A DNA stretch of 64,000 nt, taken from Bacteroidales bacterium. GTDB lineage: Bacteria > Bacteroidota > Bacteroidia > Bacteroidales > UBA12077. Position 1 is the first letter of the stretch. Every line of letters starts with the position of its first letter. A model generated the notes under the pieces. It searched no databases. It was not told the DNA's origin and saw only the letters and a list, made by a program, of their open reading frames with translations. A program made the position numbers and the translations under genes. The stretch covers positions 1-64,000 of the forward strand of contig JANQHE010000069.1 in assembly GCA_028282785.1 (NCBI GenBank). Reading direction: 5' to 3'. This document shows, in pieces, positions 1 through 8,556 of this stretch.

Positions 1-99
1 CAAAAAGTATTTGACAGCCCTTTTTCTTTGTACTCCTATACGAGTAATTTTTTAAATATTTAATTCTCTAGAAGATAAATTGACTTTTTAGACAGCCCC
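1..99. repeat. MITE-like element, copy 1 (left end cut by window)
   Basis: This stretch is nearly identical to 53026-53135 in the same orientation. It lacks the first nine or so bases, which would lie outside the window, and has a 2-bp deletion (tactcc against tactctcc). The right end reads actttttagacagcccc, the inverted partner of the ggggctgtccaaaaagt end seen in the complete copy. There is no coding capacity, so it is best described as a non-autonomous terminal-inverted-repeat element. It lies just past the 3' end of the MMPL fusion gene. Confidence 0.75.
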
Positions 100-119
100 T
101 ATAAAGTAATAAGTTTAAT

Positions 120-131
120 GGGCTTTAGCCC
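120..131. repeat. REP-like palindrome GGGCTTTAGCCC
   Basis: A short perfect palindrome lies directly 3' of the MMPL fusion gene. The same core occurs at 11830-11841, at the end of the REP-associated transposase gene. It could be a dispersed target or substrate of that transposase, but a 12-bp match alone is weak evidence. Confidence 0.4.
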
Positions 132-3100
132 TCAAGCTTATTTTTTCTGATTATATAAACTACATTAGATGTTAACTTGGTTTGGTCAACAATTTCAACC
201 TCCATATTATGTTTACTGAACATACCCAATATGTCATCAGACGATAGAAAGTATAACTGTTTTGAGTTGTCTTTTGTTTTGTTAAATCCAACAATTTTTG
301 TCGATAAAAACTCTGAGAACTTAGTTCCTTTATGCCTTTCCTTTAAGTTGGTATTTGCATCACGAATAATGATCATTCCGCCATCATTCAGGTTTTGAAT
401 GCAATGATTCACAACCGTTTCCTGCCCTTCTTTAGGAAGGTAATGTAATACATCGCTTAATAGAAAAACATCAGCAGGTTCAAAATTGTATTGTGTTATA
501 TCAGCACATTCAAAATGGATATGCTCATTTTTAGAAATACAGTTGTTTGCTACCTCAATCTTTTCACAATCATAATCTATACCTGTTACCTTTCTTTCTT
601 CCGATACAAAATGTAACATATAAGAAAGGTAACCATAACCACACCCGATATCATATATTTTACCCGAACGCGGAATAATAGAATTAAACAATGAATAATT
701 TTTTTCCATTCTTAATTTTACTCGCAGGTACCATTCTAAAACAGGCCCTTTAAAAAGGTAGTTTTTAATTAATTGACCTTTATAATATTTGGTATCTTCC
801 ATTTCCAGGCGAAGCTTATTATATTCTTCCCTAAAGTACCTGCCAATACCTTTTGCACGTTTGGAATAATTTTCACCATATTCTTTGTTCTCAGGGCTTA
901 TCCTTTCCAGGTATTTAGCAGTTACTGTTCCATTTTTAAGTAATAAATCATCTCCTTTAGTCATACAAAAACCGGTTCCATGCAAAACTATCGGAAGAAT
1001 GTCAAGGTTTAATTTTTCAGCGATATAGAAAGCTCCCTTATGAAACCTTTTCATTTTAAAATTAACAGACCTTGTACCTTCAGGATATACCAAAATAGAA
1101 AACCCGTCCTTAACTTTTGCACTTAATTTTGGAAGAATAGCTTCATAACCTTCCGAAACAGGATAAAAATCAGCCATTTGAACCAGCCTGCCATATATTT
1201 TATTTTTCTGTACCCAATCGTTTGTTAGAATAATAATTTTCGGATTAATAGACATGTTGTAAATAAGGTCTATATGCGATTGATGGTTACAAATAATTAC
1301 ACACGGTTTTTTAAAATCTTCTTTATTCGGATTAATAATCCTTTTTCGAATATTAAGCATTCCATAAAAAAGTGCGGAAGATGAAAGAACCATTGAATAA
1401 TTAAAAAATAGTTTTATCCTCTTGTTCTTTATTTTCAGAACTTTGAATAAAATAAAACCGACAAAAGTTGTATATAGTGAACCACCAATGAAGATTGACC
1501 ATGCTAAAATTGAACTTAATAATTCTTGAAAAGTATATGCAATTTTACCTTTTTTCTTCCGGTTAAGTAAAAACAAATTGAATAATGCCGGTTCTATTGT
1601 GTATGAAATAATGATTACAGAAAGAATCCCGATTATGGATAAAACAGCCATGGATTTTAACGCAGGATGCTGGGCAAAAATTAAAACGCCAATTCCTGTA
1701 ATGGTTGTAACTCCCGAAAGAAAAATAGATGTTTTGTATGAATTCAAGTTTTTTATGCCATACTTATATTCTTGAAGTAGGCCACGCATAATGAAAATGG
1801 AATAATCAATTCCTAATCCGAATATAAAGGTGGAAATAATGATGTTGAAAATAGTGAATTGTATACCTAATATTCCCATAATTCCCAATGTCCAAATCCA
1901 GGAAACTGACATTGGAATAAATGTAAGCAAGGCTATTTCAATTCGGCCAAAAGATAAAAGCAGGATTATGAATACAATTCCTAATGATAATTTAACTAAT
2001 AAGTTAAAGTCATCTTTCAATACACGAACAAGGTTATCGGTCATGTACTTTTTATCAAAAACCACCAGGTTTTTATCTTCAGAAAAAGCTTTGTAAATCG
2101 CAGGTTTATCCAGTTCATCTGCTTTTAAAATACTTACTACAGTTGTAATATTTTCATTTTCGGTGATAAAATCATCAACAAATAAGTCTCGCAAAACTTT
2201 TAGCTCTTCCTGATCAATAGTAGTAAAATCTTTTTCCAGTAACTGATAAAAAGATGAAAAGGCATTATTCCTGAATTTATACTTATCACCCGATTTTTGT
2301 AAAATTTGCTTTAATTGCTCAACTTTTTGTTCTGTCCAAAACGAATTCCAACGTTTTATTCTTTCCTTTTGCAATGAATCCGAAATTAATACAGTGCTTA
2401 CACTCGTAAATTGATTAACGATTCCGTTAGTTTTCAACTTTTCGAGTTTTGGGATAGCTTTTTCATTATTGGTTAAGGCTTCCTGTAAATTTTCTCCGGT
2501 ACTAATTAAGTATACTGATTTCAGCGTTACATTGGCAATTTTATTCAGGTTATTTTCTGCTTCTTTTAGCTCCGGTGATAAATAACTCATTTTATCCATA
2601 TCGCCATCAAATGATGTCTTCTTTGAAAAGAAAAAAGAAACAATAGTGAAAGCAATAATCACAAGAACCAGGTATTTGTTTTTTTCGAAAGAGTAAGCTG
2701 TAAATTTTTCAATAATAGATTTTTGTTTACGCAGATGAACTTTTTCATAATCTCTTTTTCGCAGGAAATGAGGTAAAACAATCAGCGAAAATAAAGCAGC
2801 CACCACAACACTAATTGCTGCAAATAAACCCAAATCCTGGAGTGCCTTAGAACTGACAAATAGCAAACATAAAAATGCAGATGCTGTAGTAATCGTACTC
2901 ATTAAAACAGGAGTAGAGATGTCTTTCAATACTTTTTTAACATCGCCAATACTGCGGTAATGCGTAAAAAGGTGCAAAGAATAATCAACGGTAATACCTA
3001 ATAATACTGAACCAATTCCAAGTGAGATAGCTGATATCTTGCCTTTAATGAGGAAAAGAATCGCTAAAGATAAACTACCACCGAAAACAGCAGGAAGGAA

Positions 3101-3997
3101 TAATATCAGGAATATGCTTTTCTTCCTGAAGAATAAGCTCATAAAGATCAATAAAATAATCAAAGCTATGGTAACAGTAAGCTGTATATCGCTTTTTATT
3201 CGATTGGCATTTCCAACTGCAACTGCAGCTGCACCATAATATTGAATTTTAATTTCCTCGTTAAATAGTGTTTCAAGGCTATCAATACTCTGATCAATCA
3301 TTGAAATTAATTCACCATTCTTTTGTGTCTCACCGGATGGAAATGCTGATGTAAGAAATAAACTCAGATTTTTTTTGTCTTTGGTAAAAATTCTGCTATT
3401 GTGTATTTCGTAATTATCACCAACCTGAAAGTTATTTAAGCGGTTTAAAACAATTGGAGTGAAATGAAGCGGGTCCTTCATTATATATTGTTTCATTACC
3501 ATGCTGGCAGGAGAGATAAGTGTTTTAAAATTATTTTTGATTGAATTTTCGACGGCAGATACTTCCAATAAACTATCGATTTTTTTGTAATCCTTTTCTT
3601 CTAAAAAGATAGGGAGGTTATTGAAGAAAACATCATAAACCTCATTCATTACCTGTTCGGAAACCTGGTAGTTTATACTTTTTATTAAATCCGATTGATG
3701 TTTTTCAAGTTCTTTATTTAGAATATCTGCGTATTCAATTAATTTTCCGGGATCTGTTTTTGAGGTATCCGTAAGGGAAAAATTTACAATCAACTTATCC
3801 ATAAAGTTGATATTTTGTGATACCTCACTTATTCTTTGAATGTTTTCATCAGAAGGAAGCATTCGGGTGATGTCTTCCTCGAACTTGATTTTTGTAACAA
3901 AATACGCTGATGCCCCAAAAATTAATAGAATTAGAAAAATGAATGAAATTCTGAACTTTTGAAATAGGTTATATATAGAATTAAAAAGGTTTGACAT
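125..3997 (-). CDS. Trifunctional MMPL transporter / acyltransferase / SAM methyltransferase
   Basis: A 1290-residue fusion of three activities. Residues 1 to about 815 form an RND-type MMPL exporter, with an N-terminal membrane helix, a periplasmic domain, a helix bundle near 270-410, a second periplasmic domain and a second bundle near 670-815. Next comes a PlsC-type acyltransferase with NHQSHID at about 903 and YPEGTRS at about 969. The C terminus is a class I methyltransferase with DIGCGYG at about 1115. This domain order is known in Bacteroidota aryl-polyene and flexirubin clusters, where it probably acylates, methylates and exports the pigment-lipid to the outer membrane. It is the last gene of the long minus-strand arm. 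ATG at 3997. The family assignment is confident; the substrate is inferred from context. Confidence 0.9.
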   Translation of the reverse strand: MSNLFNSIYNLFQKFRISFIFLILLIFGASAYFVTKIKFEEDITRMLPSDENIQRISEVSQNINFMDKLIVNFSLTDTSKTDPGKLIEYADILNKELEKHQSDLIKSINYQVSEQVMNEVYDVFFNNLPIFLEEKDYKKIDSLLEVSAVENSIKNNFKTLISPASMVMKQYIMKDPLHFTPIVLNRLNNFQVGDNYEIHNSRIFTKDKKNLSLFLTSAFPSGETQKNGELISMIDQSIDSLETLFNEEIKIQYYGAAAVAVGNANRIKSDIQLTVTIALIILLIFMSLFFRKKSIFLILFLPAVFGGSLSLAILFLIKGKISAISLGIGSVLLGITVDYSLHLFTHYRSIGDVKKVLKDISTPVLMSTITTASAFLCLLFVSSKALQDLGLFAAISVVVAALFSLIVLPHFLRKRDYEKVHLRKQKSIIEKFTAYSFEKNKYLVLVIIAFTIVSFFFSKKTSFDGDMDKMSYLSPELKEAENNLNKIANVTLKSVYLISTGENLQEALTNNEKAIPKLEKLKTNGIVNQFTSVSTVLISDSLQKERIKRWNSFWTEQKVEQLKQILQKSGDKYKFRNNAFSSFYQLLEKDFTTIDQEELKVLRDLFVDDFITENENITTVVSILKADELDKPAIYKAFSEDKNLVVFDKKYMTDNLVRVLKDDFNLLVKLSLGIVFIILLLSFGRIEIALLTFIPMSVSWIWTLGIMGILGIQFTIFNIIISTFIFGLGIDYSIFIMRGLLQEYKYGIKNLNSYKTSIFLSGVTTITGIGVLIFAQHPALKSMAVLSIIGILSVIIISYTIEPALFNLFLLNRKKKGKIAYTFQELLSSILAWSIFIGGSLYTTFVGFILFKVLKIKNKRIKLFFNYSMVLSSSALFYGMLNIRKRIINPNKEDFKKPCVIICNHQSHIDLIYNMSINPKIIILTNDWVQKNKIYGRLVQMADFYPVSEGYEAILPKLSAKVKDGFSILVYPEGTRSVNFKMKRFHKGAFYIAEKLNLDILPIVLHGTGFCMTKGDDLLLKNGTVTAKYLERISPENKEYGENYSKRAKGIGRYFREEYNKLRLEMEDTKYYKGQLIKNYLFKGPVLEWYLRVKLRMEKNYSLFNSIIPRSGKIYDIGCGYGYLSYMLHFVSEERKVTGIDYDCEKIEVANNCISKNEHIHFECADITQYNFEPADVFLLSDVLHYLPKEGQETVVNHCIQNLNDGGMIIIRDANTNLKERHKGTKFSEFLSTKIVGFNKTKDNSKQLYFLSSDDILGMFSKHNMEVEIVDQTKLTSNVVYIIRKNKLEG

Positions 3998-4028
3998 GTA
4001 TTTTTTAGTTTATATCTATACTAATTTT

Positions 4029-4083
4029 ACTACAAAGAGCACTAAGGATATTGCAATTTACTTTAAGTTCCTTTGTGGTTAAA
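4029..4083. repeat. Imperfect palindromic intergenic repeat
   Basis: An inverted pair, ACTACAAAG on the left and CTTTGTGGT on the right, fills most of the gap between the glycosyltransferase and the MMPL fusion gene. Its wording resembles the palindromes at 6098-6181 and inside 31880-32060, which suggests one dispersed family. It could form a hairpin in mRNA. Confidence 0.4.
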
Positions 4084-4086
4084 TTA

Positions 4087-5295
4087 TTATTTAGTTTTGA
4101 CATACTCTTTTTGAAGAACAGGTTTTTTCCTAAAGATAAGAAGTAAAATATAAGTAACAATACCAAATGTAATAGCTAATATCACTCCAAAAATAAGACT
4201 TCCTACGATATACTGGACCAGGTTATCTTTGATTAAGCTAAGCCCATTATCCCAGCTAAAATTTAAGTTGACCTTGTTAGCTTCAACAAAGAATCCACCG
4301 GTTTTAAAACTTGCAAAGATTATGATTGGAATCATAGGAGGGATGCTGATATTAGAAGCAACCAAAACAATTACCTTATTTAACTTTAAAATATGCGCTA
4401 ATGCGAAAGCTATAAGCATTTGGTATCCCCAGACAGGGGCAACTCCCATAAATAAACCAAGCATGATTGCAAAAGTAATTTTAATATTGGGTTCTTTATT
4501 TTGAAGGATTTGGTCCCTAAAGAATTCATGGATATTCTTTTTATTTAATTTTTTAACAAAAGCAAAAGGTTTAGCTACTAATAGTGCATAAATAACCAAG
4601 ATGGTATTCAGTATACTTATTCTGGTAAAATCCTTAAATGGCTTGAAATGTGAAATTCTGGTTTCTTTTGGAGCGTAGTAAACCTGAATTGGAATATGTG
4701 TTACATCAACACCTCTCCATGCTGCTCTAACAATTACCTCAATCTCTAATTCATACTTATTAGTAAATAAGCGTATTTTACTTAATGGCCTTAAAGGGTA
4801 AAGCCTATAGCCGGACTGCGTATCAGGCATAGAGATTCCTGTTTCAAACTTAAACCAAAAATTTGAAAAGCGATTCCCAAAACTGCTTTTTCCTGGAATT
4901 CCGTCCTGCTCCATATTACGGTTACCAATAATAATGGCATTCGGGTTTTCATCAATGGCTTCCACGAACTTAGGTAAGTCCGAAGCAAAGTGTTGTCCAT
5001 CGGAATCAATAGTAATAGCATATTCATAACCATTATTCCAGGCATGTTTAAAACCTGTTTTTAAGGCATATCCTTTCCCTTTGTTTTTGGGATAACTTAC
5101 AACATCAACTTCACTTATTTTGTTTAATATATCACCTGTATTGTCTGTTGATCCGTCGTTCACCACAATAACCTGATTGGTGTATTCCAACACTTCAGTT
5201 ACAACTTTTTCAATGGTTTGGTGATTATTGTAAGTTGGTATAATTACGCAGCACTTTTTCTCTCTGAACAATTCGTGGTACTTTTCCAAATTCAT
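4087..5295 (-). CDS. Glycosyltransferase family 2 with C-terminal DUF2062 domain
   Basis: The N-terminal half is a GT-A fold family 2 glycosyltransferase: VIIPTYN near residue 18, VVNDGSTD at 45-52 and the metal-binding DSDGQH at 97-102. From about residue 265 it becomes a membrane-associated DUF2062 domain, with hydrophobic helices around MLGLFMGVAPVWG and the C terminus. This two-domain arrangement recurs in Bacteroidota aryl-polyene clusters. The likely role is transfer of a sugar, possibly from a polyprenyl or nucleotide carrier, to the polyene lipid or a related envelope glycolipid, but nothing here fixes donor or acceptor. The gene lies 12 bp after the dehydratase gene and 89 bp before the MMPL fusion, so co-transcription is likely. 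Confidence 0.87.
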   Translation of the reverse strand: MNLEKYHELFREKKCCVIIPTYNNHQTIEKVVTEVLEYTNQVIVVNDGSTDNTGDILNKISEVDVVSYPKNKGKGYALKTGFKHAWNNGYEYAITIDSDGQHFASDLPKFVEAIDENPNAIIIGNRNMEQDGIPGKSSFGNRFSNFWFKFETGISMPDTQSGYRLYPLRPLSKIRLFTNKYELEIEVIVRAAWRGVDVTHIPIQVYYAPKETRISHFKPFKDFTRISILNTILVIYALLVAKPFAFVKKLNKKNIHEFFRDQILQNKEPNIKITFAIMLGLFMGVAPVWGYQMLIAFALAHILKLNKVIVLVASNISIPPMIPIIIFASFKTGGFFVEANKVNLNFSWDNGLSLIKDNLVQYIVGSLIFGVILAITFGIVTYILLLIFRKKPVLQKEYVKTK

Positions 5296-5307
5296 TCCCC
5301 AAATATT

Positions 5308-5697
5308 TTACTTTGCCCTAAAGTTACCTTTAAATTTGTAAAAAACCTGATCATTATAATGAGTAACACTGTTCACCTTAATAAGATTTTGTTCATTATC
5401 ATATTTAACTTTCAGGTCAATCTGGAGCCTGCTGTTCACTTCAGGATTTACAACCGACATAAATTTGATATTATCGGCATAAACAAGGCTTAATTCTTTA
5501 TTTTCAGAAGTTTCCATAACTTCTTTTATTAGTTGTGTTAAGCAAACACCCGGAACGACAGGATTTCCGGGAAAATGCCCCTTGTAAACCTCATGGCCTT
5601 TATTTAAGTCGATAATGGCTTTCAGGTTTTCCTGGTCGCTTTTATCTAATTCAGCAAGGGTATAAAAATCTTTTAAAAGCATATTATCTGATTGCAT
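5308..5697 (-). CDS. 3-hydroxyacyl-ACP dehydratase, FabZ/FabA-type hot-dog protein
   Basis: A 129-residue single hot-dog domain carrying HFPGNPVVPG, the conserved motif of FabA/FabZ dehydratases. His41 is the expected catalytic residue. In aryl-polyene pathways such enzymes dehydrate the beta-hydroxyacyl-ACP after each round and so build the conjugated double bonds. A second hot-dog protein at 18817-19254 may divide the work. The ATG abuts, without overlap, the ancestral stop codon of the decayed GxxExxY gene upstream. That is consistent with the passenger gene having sat immediately before this one. Confidence 0.85.
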   Translation of the reverse strand: MQSDNMLLKDFYTLAELDKSDQENLKAIIDLNKGHEVYKGHFPGNPVVPGVCLTQLIKEVMETSENKELSLVYADNIKFMSVVNPEVNSRLQIDLKVKYDNEQNLIKVNSVTHYNDQVFYKFKGNFRAK

Positions 5698-6077
5698 TTA
5701 ATTTATTATTCTTTTTATTCCATTTTTTAATATTGAAACATGAAAGTTCAATAGTAGCCCAATAGCCCAAGTTTGTAACCACCTAATTTAAGATATGTAA
5801 GAACTTGAGCAGTATGAACATCATTTAAGAGTTCAACAGTTTTAATTTCAATTACCACTTTTTCTTCAACCAATAAATTAATTCGATAACCATGATCCAA
5901 TTTTACATCTTTATAGGTAATTGGCATAGGAACTTCTTTTCGGACTTTTAGTCCTTGTTCTTTTAATTCAAAAAATAAGCATTCCTGATATGCAGATTCC
6001 AATAATCCTGGGCCTAATTGTTTGTGCACTTCAATTGCACAGCCTAGTATTTTATTTGAAATTTCGTTTTCTGTCAT
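5698..6077 (-). pseudogene. GxxExxY family protein, frameshifted near the C terminus
   Basis: The first 105 or so codons match the GxxExxY family, a small PD-(D/E)XK-like protein: GPGLLESAY near residue 22 and VVIEIKTVE near 73. The open frame ends at 5748 after LGLLGYY, earlier than usual. An imperfect 8-bp tandem duplication at 5753-5768 (GGGCTATT then GGGCTACT on the minus strand) explains this. Removing one copy restores a frame that runs through LLLNFHVS to an ILKNGIKRIIN tail, the expected family ending, and stops at 5698 directly before the dehydratase ATG. The gene may make a slightly truncated protein or be inactive. The family is widely scattered and is not part of polyene synthesis. 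Confidence 0.82.
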
Positions 6078-6097
6078 TAAATTAAAATAACTTTGGG

Positions 6098-6181
6098 TAT
6101 CTCTGTGCCTTCTTTGAGGTTCTTTGTGTAATAACTATACCACAAAGTTACACGAAGAAGCCACAAAGTTTCACAGAGATA
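6098..6181. repeat. Imperfect palindrome (TATCTCTGTG ... CACAGAGATA)
   Basis: The outer 10-bp arms are perfectly complementary. The interior continues the symmetry, with TTCTTTGTGTAA on the left and ACACGAAGAAGCCACAAAG on the right. The stretch lies in the gap between the lipoprotein gene and the GxxExxY remnant. The same vocabulary occurs at 4029-4083 and inside 31880-32060. It is noncoding, and a strong mRNA hairpin is expected. Confidence 0.65.
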
Positions 6182-6189
6182 GATGCATT

Positions 6190-6960
6190 TTATTGAATCA
6201 GTTTTAAATCCATTTTTAGTTTTATGTTGTGATGTTCCAGTTTTATTTCTCCCGGAATTTCACCTCGGTATGCATACAAACCTACTGAAATTTTTTTGGA
6301 ATTTCGTTTGTGATAGCTGATGTTTACAATTTCATTTGAGTTTAAATCTAGAAAATACCTGTAATTAAACTTACCCGATTTAAAAAGCCAAATATTTTGG
6401 TTTTTATCCAAGTCTTTGAATGAAATAGCATTATCAAATTCATTTTGCATTAACAATAAATTGAAATCTGTTTCGAATGTATTCAGAATTACTTTTTTAT
6501 TCAGGTATTCAACGCAATACTCAACTTTGAGTTTTCCATGGTTCAATTCAAAATCGAAGATTTTTAATCCAAATTGTGTAGTTAATGCAATCCGGTATAC
6601 ACTTTCTTCAATTTTTTTGATGATCAATAATCCTCCAATATCATTCTTGTAAAAACTGATATTTGTTTTATAGATTAAAGCTTTTTCAGAATAGGGAAGG
6701 GTATATGGAATATTTTTAACTTCAGGTTTTGTTAATTCTTTTCTAAGAAGGTTTTTGTATGGATTGATGCAACTTACAATTAATATTAAGAATATTAGTA
6801 AGAATTTTCCCCTGTGGAGAAGGGAGGCAGCCTGTCTGCCCTGCCTCGCCGGCAGGCGGGCGGACAAGCAGGGGGTGTTGACTATGTTTGAGTTAATAAA
6901 TCCCCCTAACCCCCTTTTAAAAAAAGGGGGAATAATATTAATTCTTTTTTTAAAGCTCAA
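6190..6960 (-). CDS. Putative outer-membrane lipoprotein of unknown function; start uncertain
   Basis: The reliable part begins near 6810 with a hydrophobic stretch ending in LIVSC, a plausible lipobox, followed by about 200 residues with no motif I recognise. It follows a LolA-like gene in a cluster that builds an envelope lipid, so a role in anchoring or transport is plausible; DUF3261- or LolB-like identity is only a guess. The open frame upstream to TTG at 6960 (or TTG at 6867) is read through a dispersed GC-rich repeat at 6809-6934, giving an implausible Pro/Arg-rich leader. No in-frame ATG precedes the lipobox. The original start was probably lost when the repeat arrived, so expression is doubtful. 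Confidence 0.6.
   Translation of the reverse strand: MSFKKRINIIPPFFKRGLGGFINSNIVNTPCLSARLPARQGRQAASLLHRGKFLLIFLILIVSCINPYKNLLRKELTKPEVKNIPYTLPYSEKALIYKTNISFYKNDIGGLLIIKKIEESVYRIALTTQFGLKIFDFELNHGKLKVEYCVEYLNKKVILNTFETDFNLLLMQNEFDNAISFKDLDKNQNIWLFKSGKFNYRYFLDLNSNEIVNISYHKRNSKKISVGLYAYRGEIPGEIKLEHHNIKLKMDLKLIQ
6809..6934. repeat. Composite GC-rich dispersed repeat inserted at a gene start
   Basis: The block combines a GC-rich palindromic part around gccggcaggcgggcgg (6848-6863) with a C-run/G-run inverted pair (ccccctaacccccttt, then aaaaaggggg) at 6902-6930. Its base composition contrasts sharply with the AT-rich neighbours. It lies between the LolA stop and the lipoprotein signal peptide and supplies the odd N-terminal reading frame of that gene. 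Related GC-rich palindromes occur at 7739-7752 and 13532-13551. Confidence 0.65.
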
Positions 6961-7603
6961 ATTTTGAATCGTTTATATCTTGGTTTTGTAATCTGTTCTT
7001 AAAATCAATACTTGTATAATCGTCCGAGCTTTCGATCATCTTGATTTTAGCAACTGAAATATCAGACTTATCAATATAAATTTTGATGGTTTTCAGCATG
7101 TTTTTCATTTCCGGTAATTTAGGGTCCAGTTCAAGCAAATATTGAGAGGCATTTTCAAAATATTCCACATCAAAACGCTCATTATCTGTAAATAAATTAC
7201 CCTGAATGGTGCCGATCATCATGGTATTGATTTCGCTAAACATTTTATTGGATCCTGTATCAAACGTGCTGATTTTAGAACCATCTTTGATTAAAATATT
7301 TTTATCATTAAACACAATAATATATTCGAATGGTTCTGAATATTCCCAGCGAAGTTTATCGGGGCTTTTAAAATAAAACTTACCCTTTGAAATGATATTT
7401 TCAGTTAAAAAACTTAGATGTTTTTCCTGAATGAACTGGCTTTGTATGGTTGAAGTGTTCTTAGTAAGTTTTGATAGCTCCGATTTAACTTTTTCTAAAT
7501 CCTGAACTTTATTGAAACCATTTTCTTGCGCAAATGAAAAATTGACTAGAATATTTACAAAAAATATAATGGTATATACTTTTAATATAATATTGGTTCT
7601 CAT
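6950..7603 (-). CDS. LolA-like outer-membrane lipoprotein carrier protein
   Basis: 217 residues with an N-terminal signal peptide (IIFFVNILVNFSFAQ). The LolA pattern follows: QSQFIQEKHL, KGKFYFKSPDKLRWEYSEP near the middle, then a FDTGSNKMF segment. LolA proteins shuttle lipidated cargo across the periplasm, and dedicated copies are typical of aryl-polyene clusters, so this one probably serves the polyene lipid. I chose ATG 7603 over the ATG at 7693. The longer form would put 30 charged residues before the signal peptide, and part of its coding sequence is the repeat at 7657-7776. Confidence 0.83.
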   Translation of the reverse strand: MRTNIILKVYTIIFFVNILVNFSFAQENGFNKVQDLEKVKSELSKLTKNTSTIQSQFIQEKHLSFLTENIISKGKFYFKSPDKLRWEYSEPFEYIIVFNDKNILIKDGSKISTFDTGSNKMFSEINTMMIGTIQGNLFTDNERFDVEYFENASQYLLELDPKLPEMKNMLKTIKIYIDKSDISVAKIKMIESSDDYTSIDFKNRLQNQDINDSKFEL

Positions 7604-7656
7604 AGTAATAATTTCAAGTTCTACATTTATGTCGTTTAGTAACTTTTTAAATAAGG

Positions 7657-7776
7657 AAATATTCACCCTCTGCCCTTTGGGCATCTCCCTCAAGGGAGAA
7701 TACTGTAATTTGTCCTCCCTGGAGGGAGGTGGTCGACCTGCCTGCCGGCAGGTAGGAGACCGGTGGGTGAAAATTT
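7657..7776. repeat. Repeat with inverted ends (AAATATTCACCC ... GGGTGAAAATTT)
   Basis: A 120-bp noncoding block lies between the deacetylase and LolA genes. Its ends are imperfect inverted repeats. The inside holds two further hairpins, ccctttgggcatctccctcaaggg and cctgcctgccggcagg. The GC-rich core matches other palindromes in the window. It is probably a non-mobile or non-autonomous dispersed element. Confidence 0.6.
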
Positions 7777-7794
7777 AATTTCTTTATTTCAATC

Positions 7795-8556
7795 TTATTC
7801 ATACGCTTGTATATTGAATAATTCATCGAGAGGAACAATTTCAAACCCTTCTGATTTGGCATAAGACAGAAATTCTTTTAGAATCGGAATTATTTGTTCT
7901 CTATTATCATGAAATAAAATGATATCTCCCGGCGATAATTTTTTCTTAATTCGCTTAATTGTTTTTTCAGTTTTACTAACAGTATCCAAAGAACGTATAC
8001 TCCATCCAATGGTATTAAAATTCAAATCCTTTATAGCTTTCTTTAAAGAAGGATTTGTAACACCATAAGGAGGGCGGAACAACTTTGTTTTTTTACCTAT
8101 CGTCTCAAAAATTAGTCTATTTGTATTTTTTATATCTTTTTGCATCTTATTGGCAGGGTATAAATCAAACCAAAATTCGTGCGAAAAGCTATGATTGCCA
8201 ATTAAATGCCCTTTTGAATCAATTTGTTGTAGTAATTCCTTATTTTTTGCAATTTGATTTCCAATACAGAAAAAAGTGGCCATAGCATTGAATTCGTCTA
8301 ATATTTCTAAAACTTTAGGAGTAATTTCCGAATCAGGGCCATCATCAAATGTAATGGTTATTTTTTTCTCTTGAGTATCTGATTTGCAATATGTTTTAAT
8401 ATATGCTTGAGAGCAAATATTAGCTGAACAATAAACTAAATGAGCTAAAAATAAGCCTGTTATTATAATAAAAAATATCCCTTTCCATGGAAGAAAGAGA
8501 TAAACCAGGACCAAAACAATGATGTAAAGAACGAATGTAGTTCTTGGTTTGATCAT
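7795..8556 (-). CDS. Polysaccharide deacetylase family protein (NodB domain)
   Basis: The N-terminal 45 or so residues contain two hydrophobic segments, so the enzyme is probably membrane-anchored. The NodB catalytic motifs follow in order: TFDDGPD at 69-75 (metal-binding Asp), HSFSH at 122-126 (metal His pair), RPPYG at 161-165, and a C-terminal LFHD. It should hydrolyse N- or O-acetyl groups on a glycan. Deacetylases of this kind occur in several Bacteroidota polyene clusters, and the substrate may be the sugar added by the family 2 glycosyltransferase; that link is inference. The ATG overlaps the stop of the upstream KS gene by 4 bp (ATGA), so the two are translationally coupled. Confidence 0.87.
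   Translation of the reverse strand: MIKPRTTFVLYIIVLVLVYLFLPWKGIFFIIITGLFLAHLVYCSANICSQAYIKTYCKSDTQEKKITITFDDGPDSEITPKVLEILDEFNAMATFFCIGNQIAKNKELLQQIDSKGHLIGNHSFSHEFWFDLYPANKMQKDIKNTNRLIFETIGKKTKLFRPPYGVTNPSLKKAIKDLNFNTIGWSIRSLDTVSKTEKTIKRIKKKLSPGDIILFHDNREQIIPILKEFLSYAKSEGFEIVPLDELFNIQAYE

Noticed and set aside
7604..7693. 30-residue N-terminal extension of the LolA-like protein
   Set aside because: It would precede a proper signal peptide and partly consists of a dispersed repeat.
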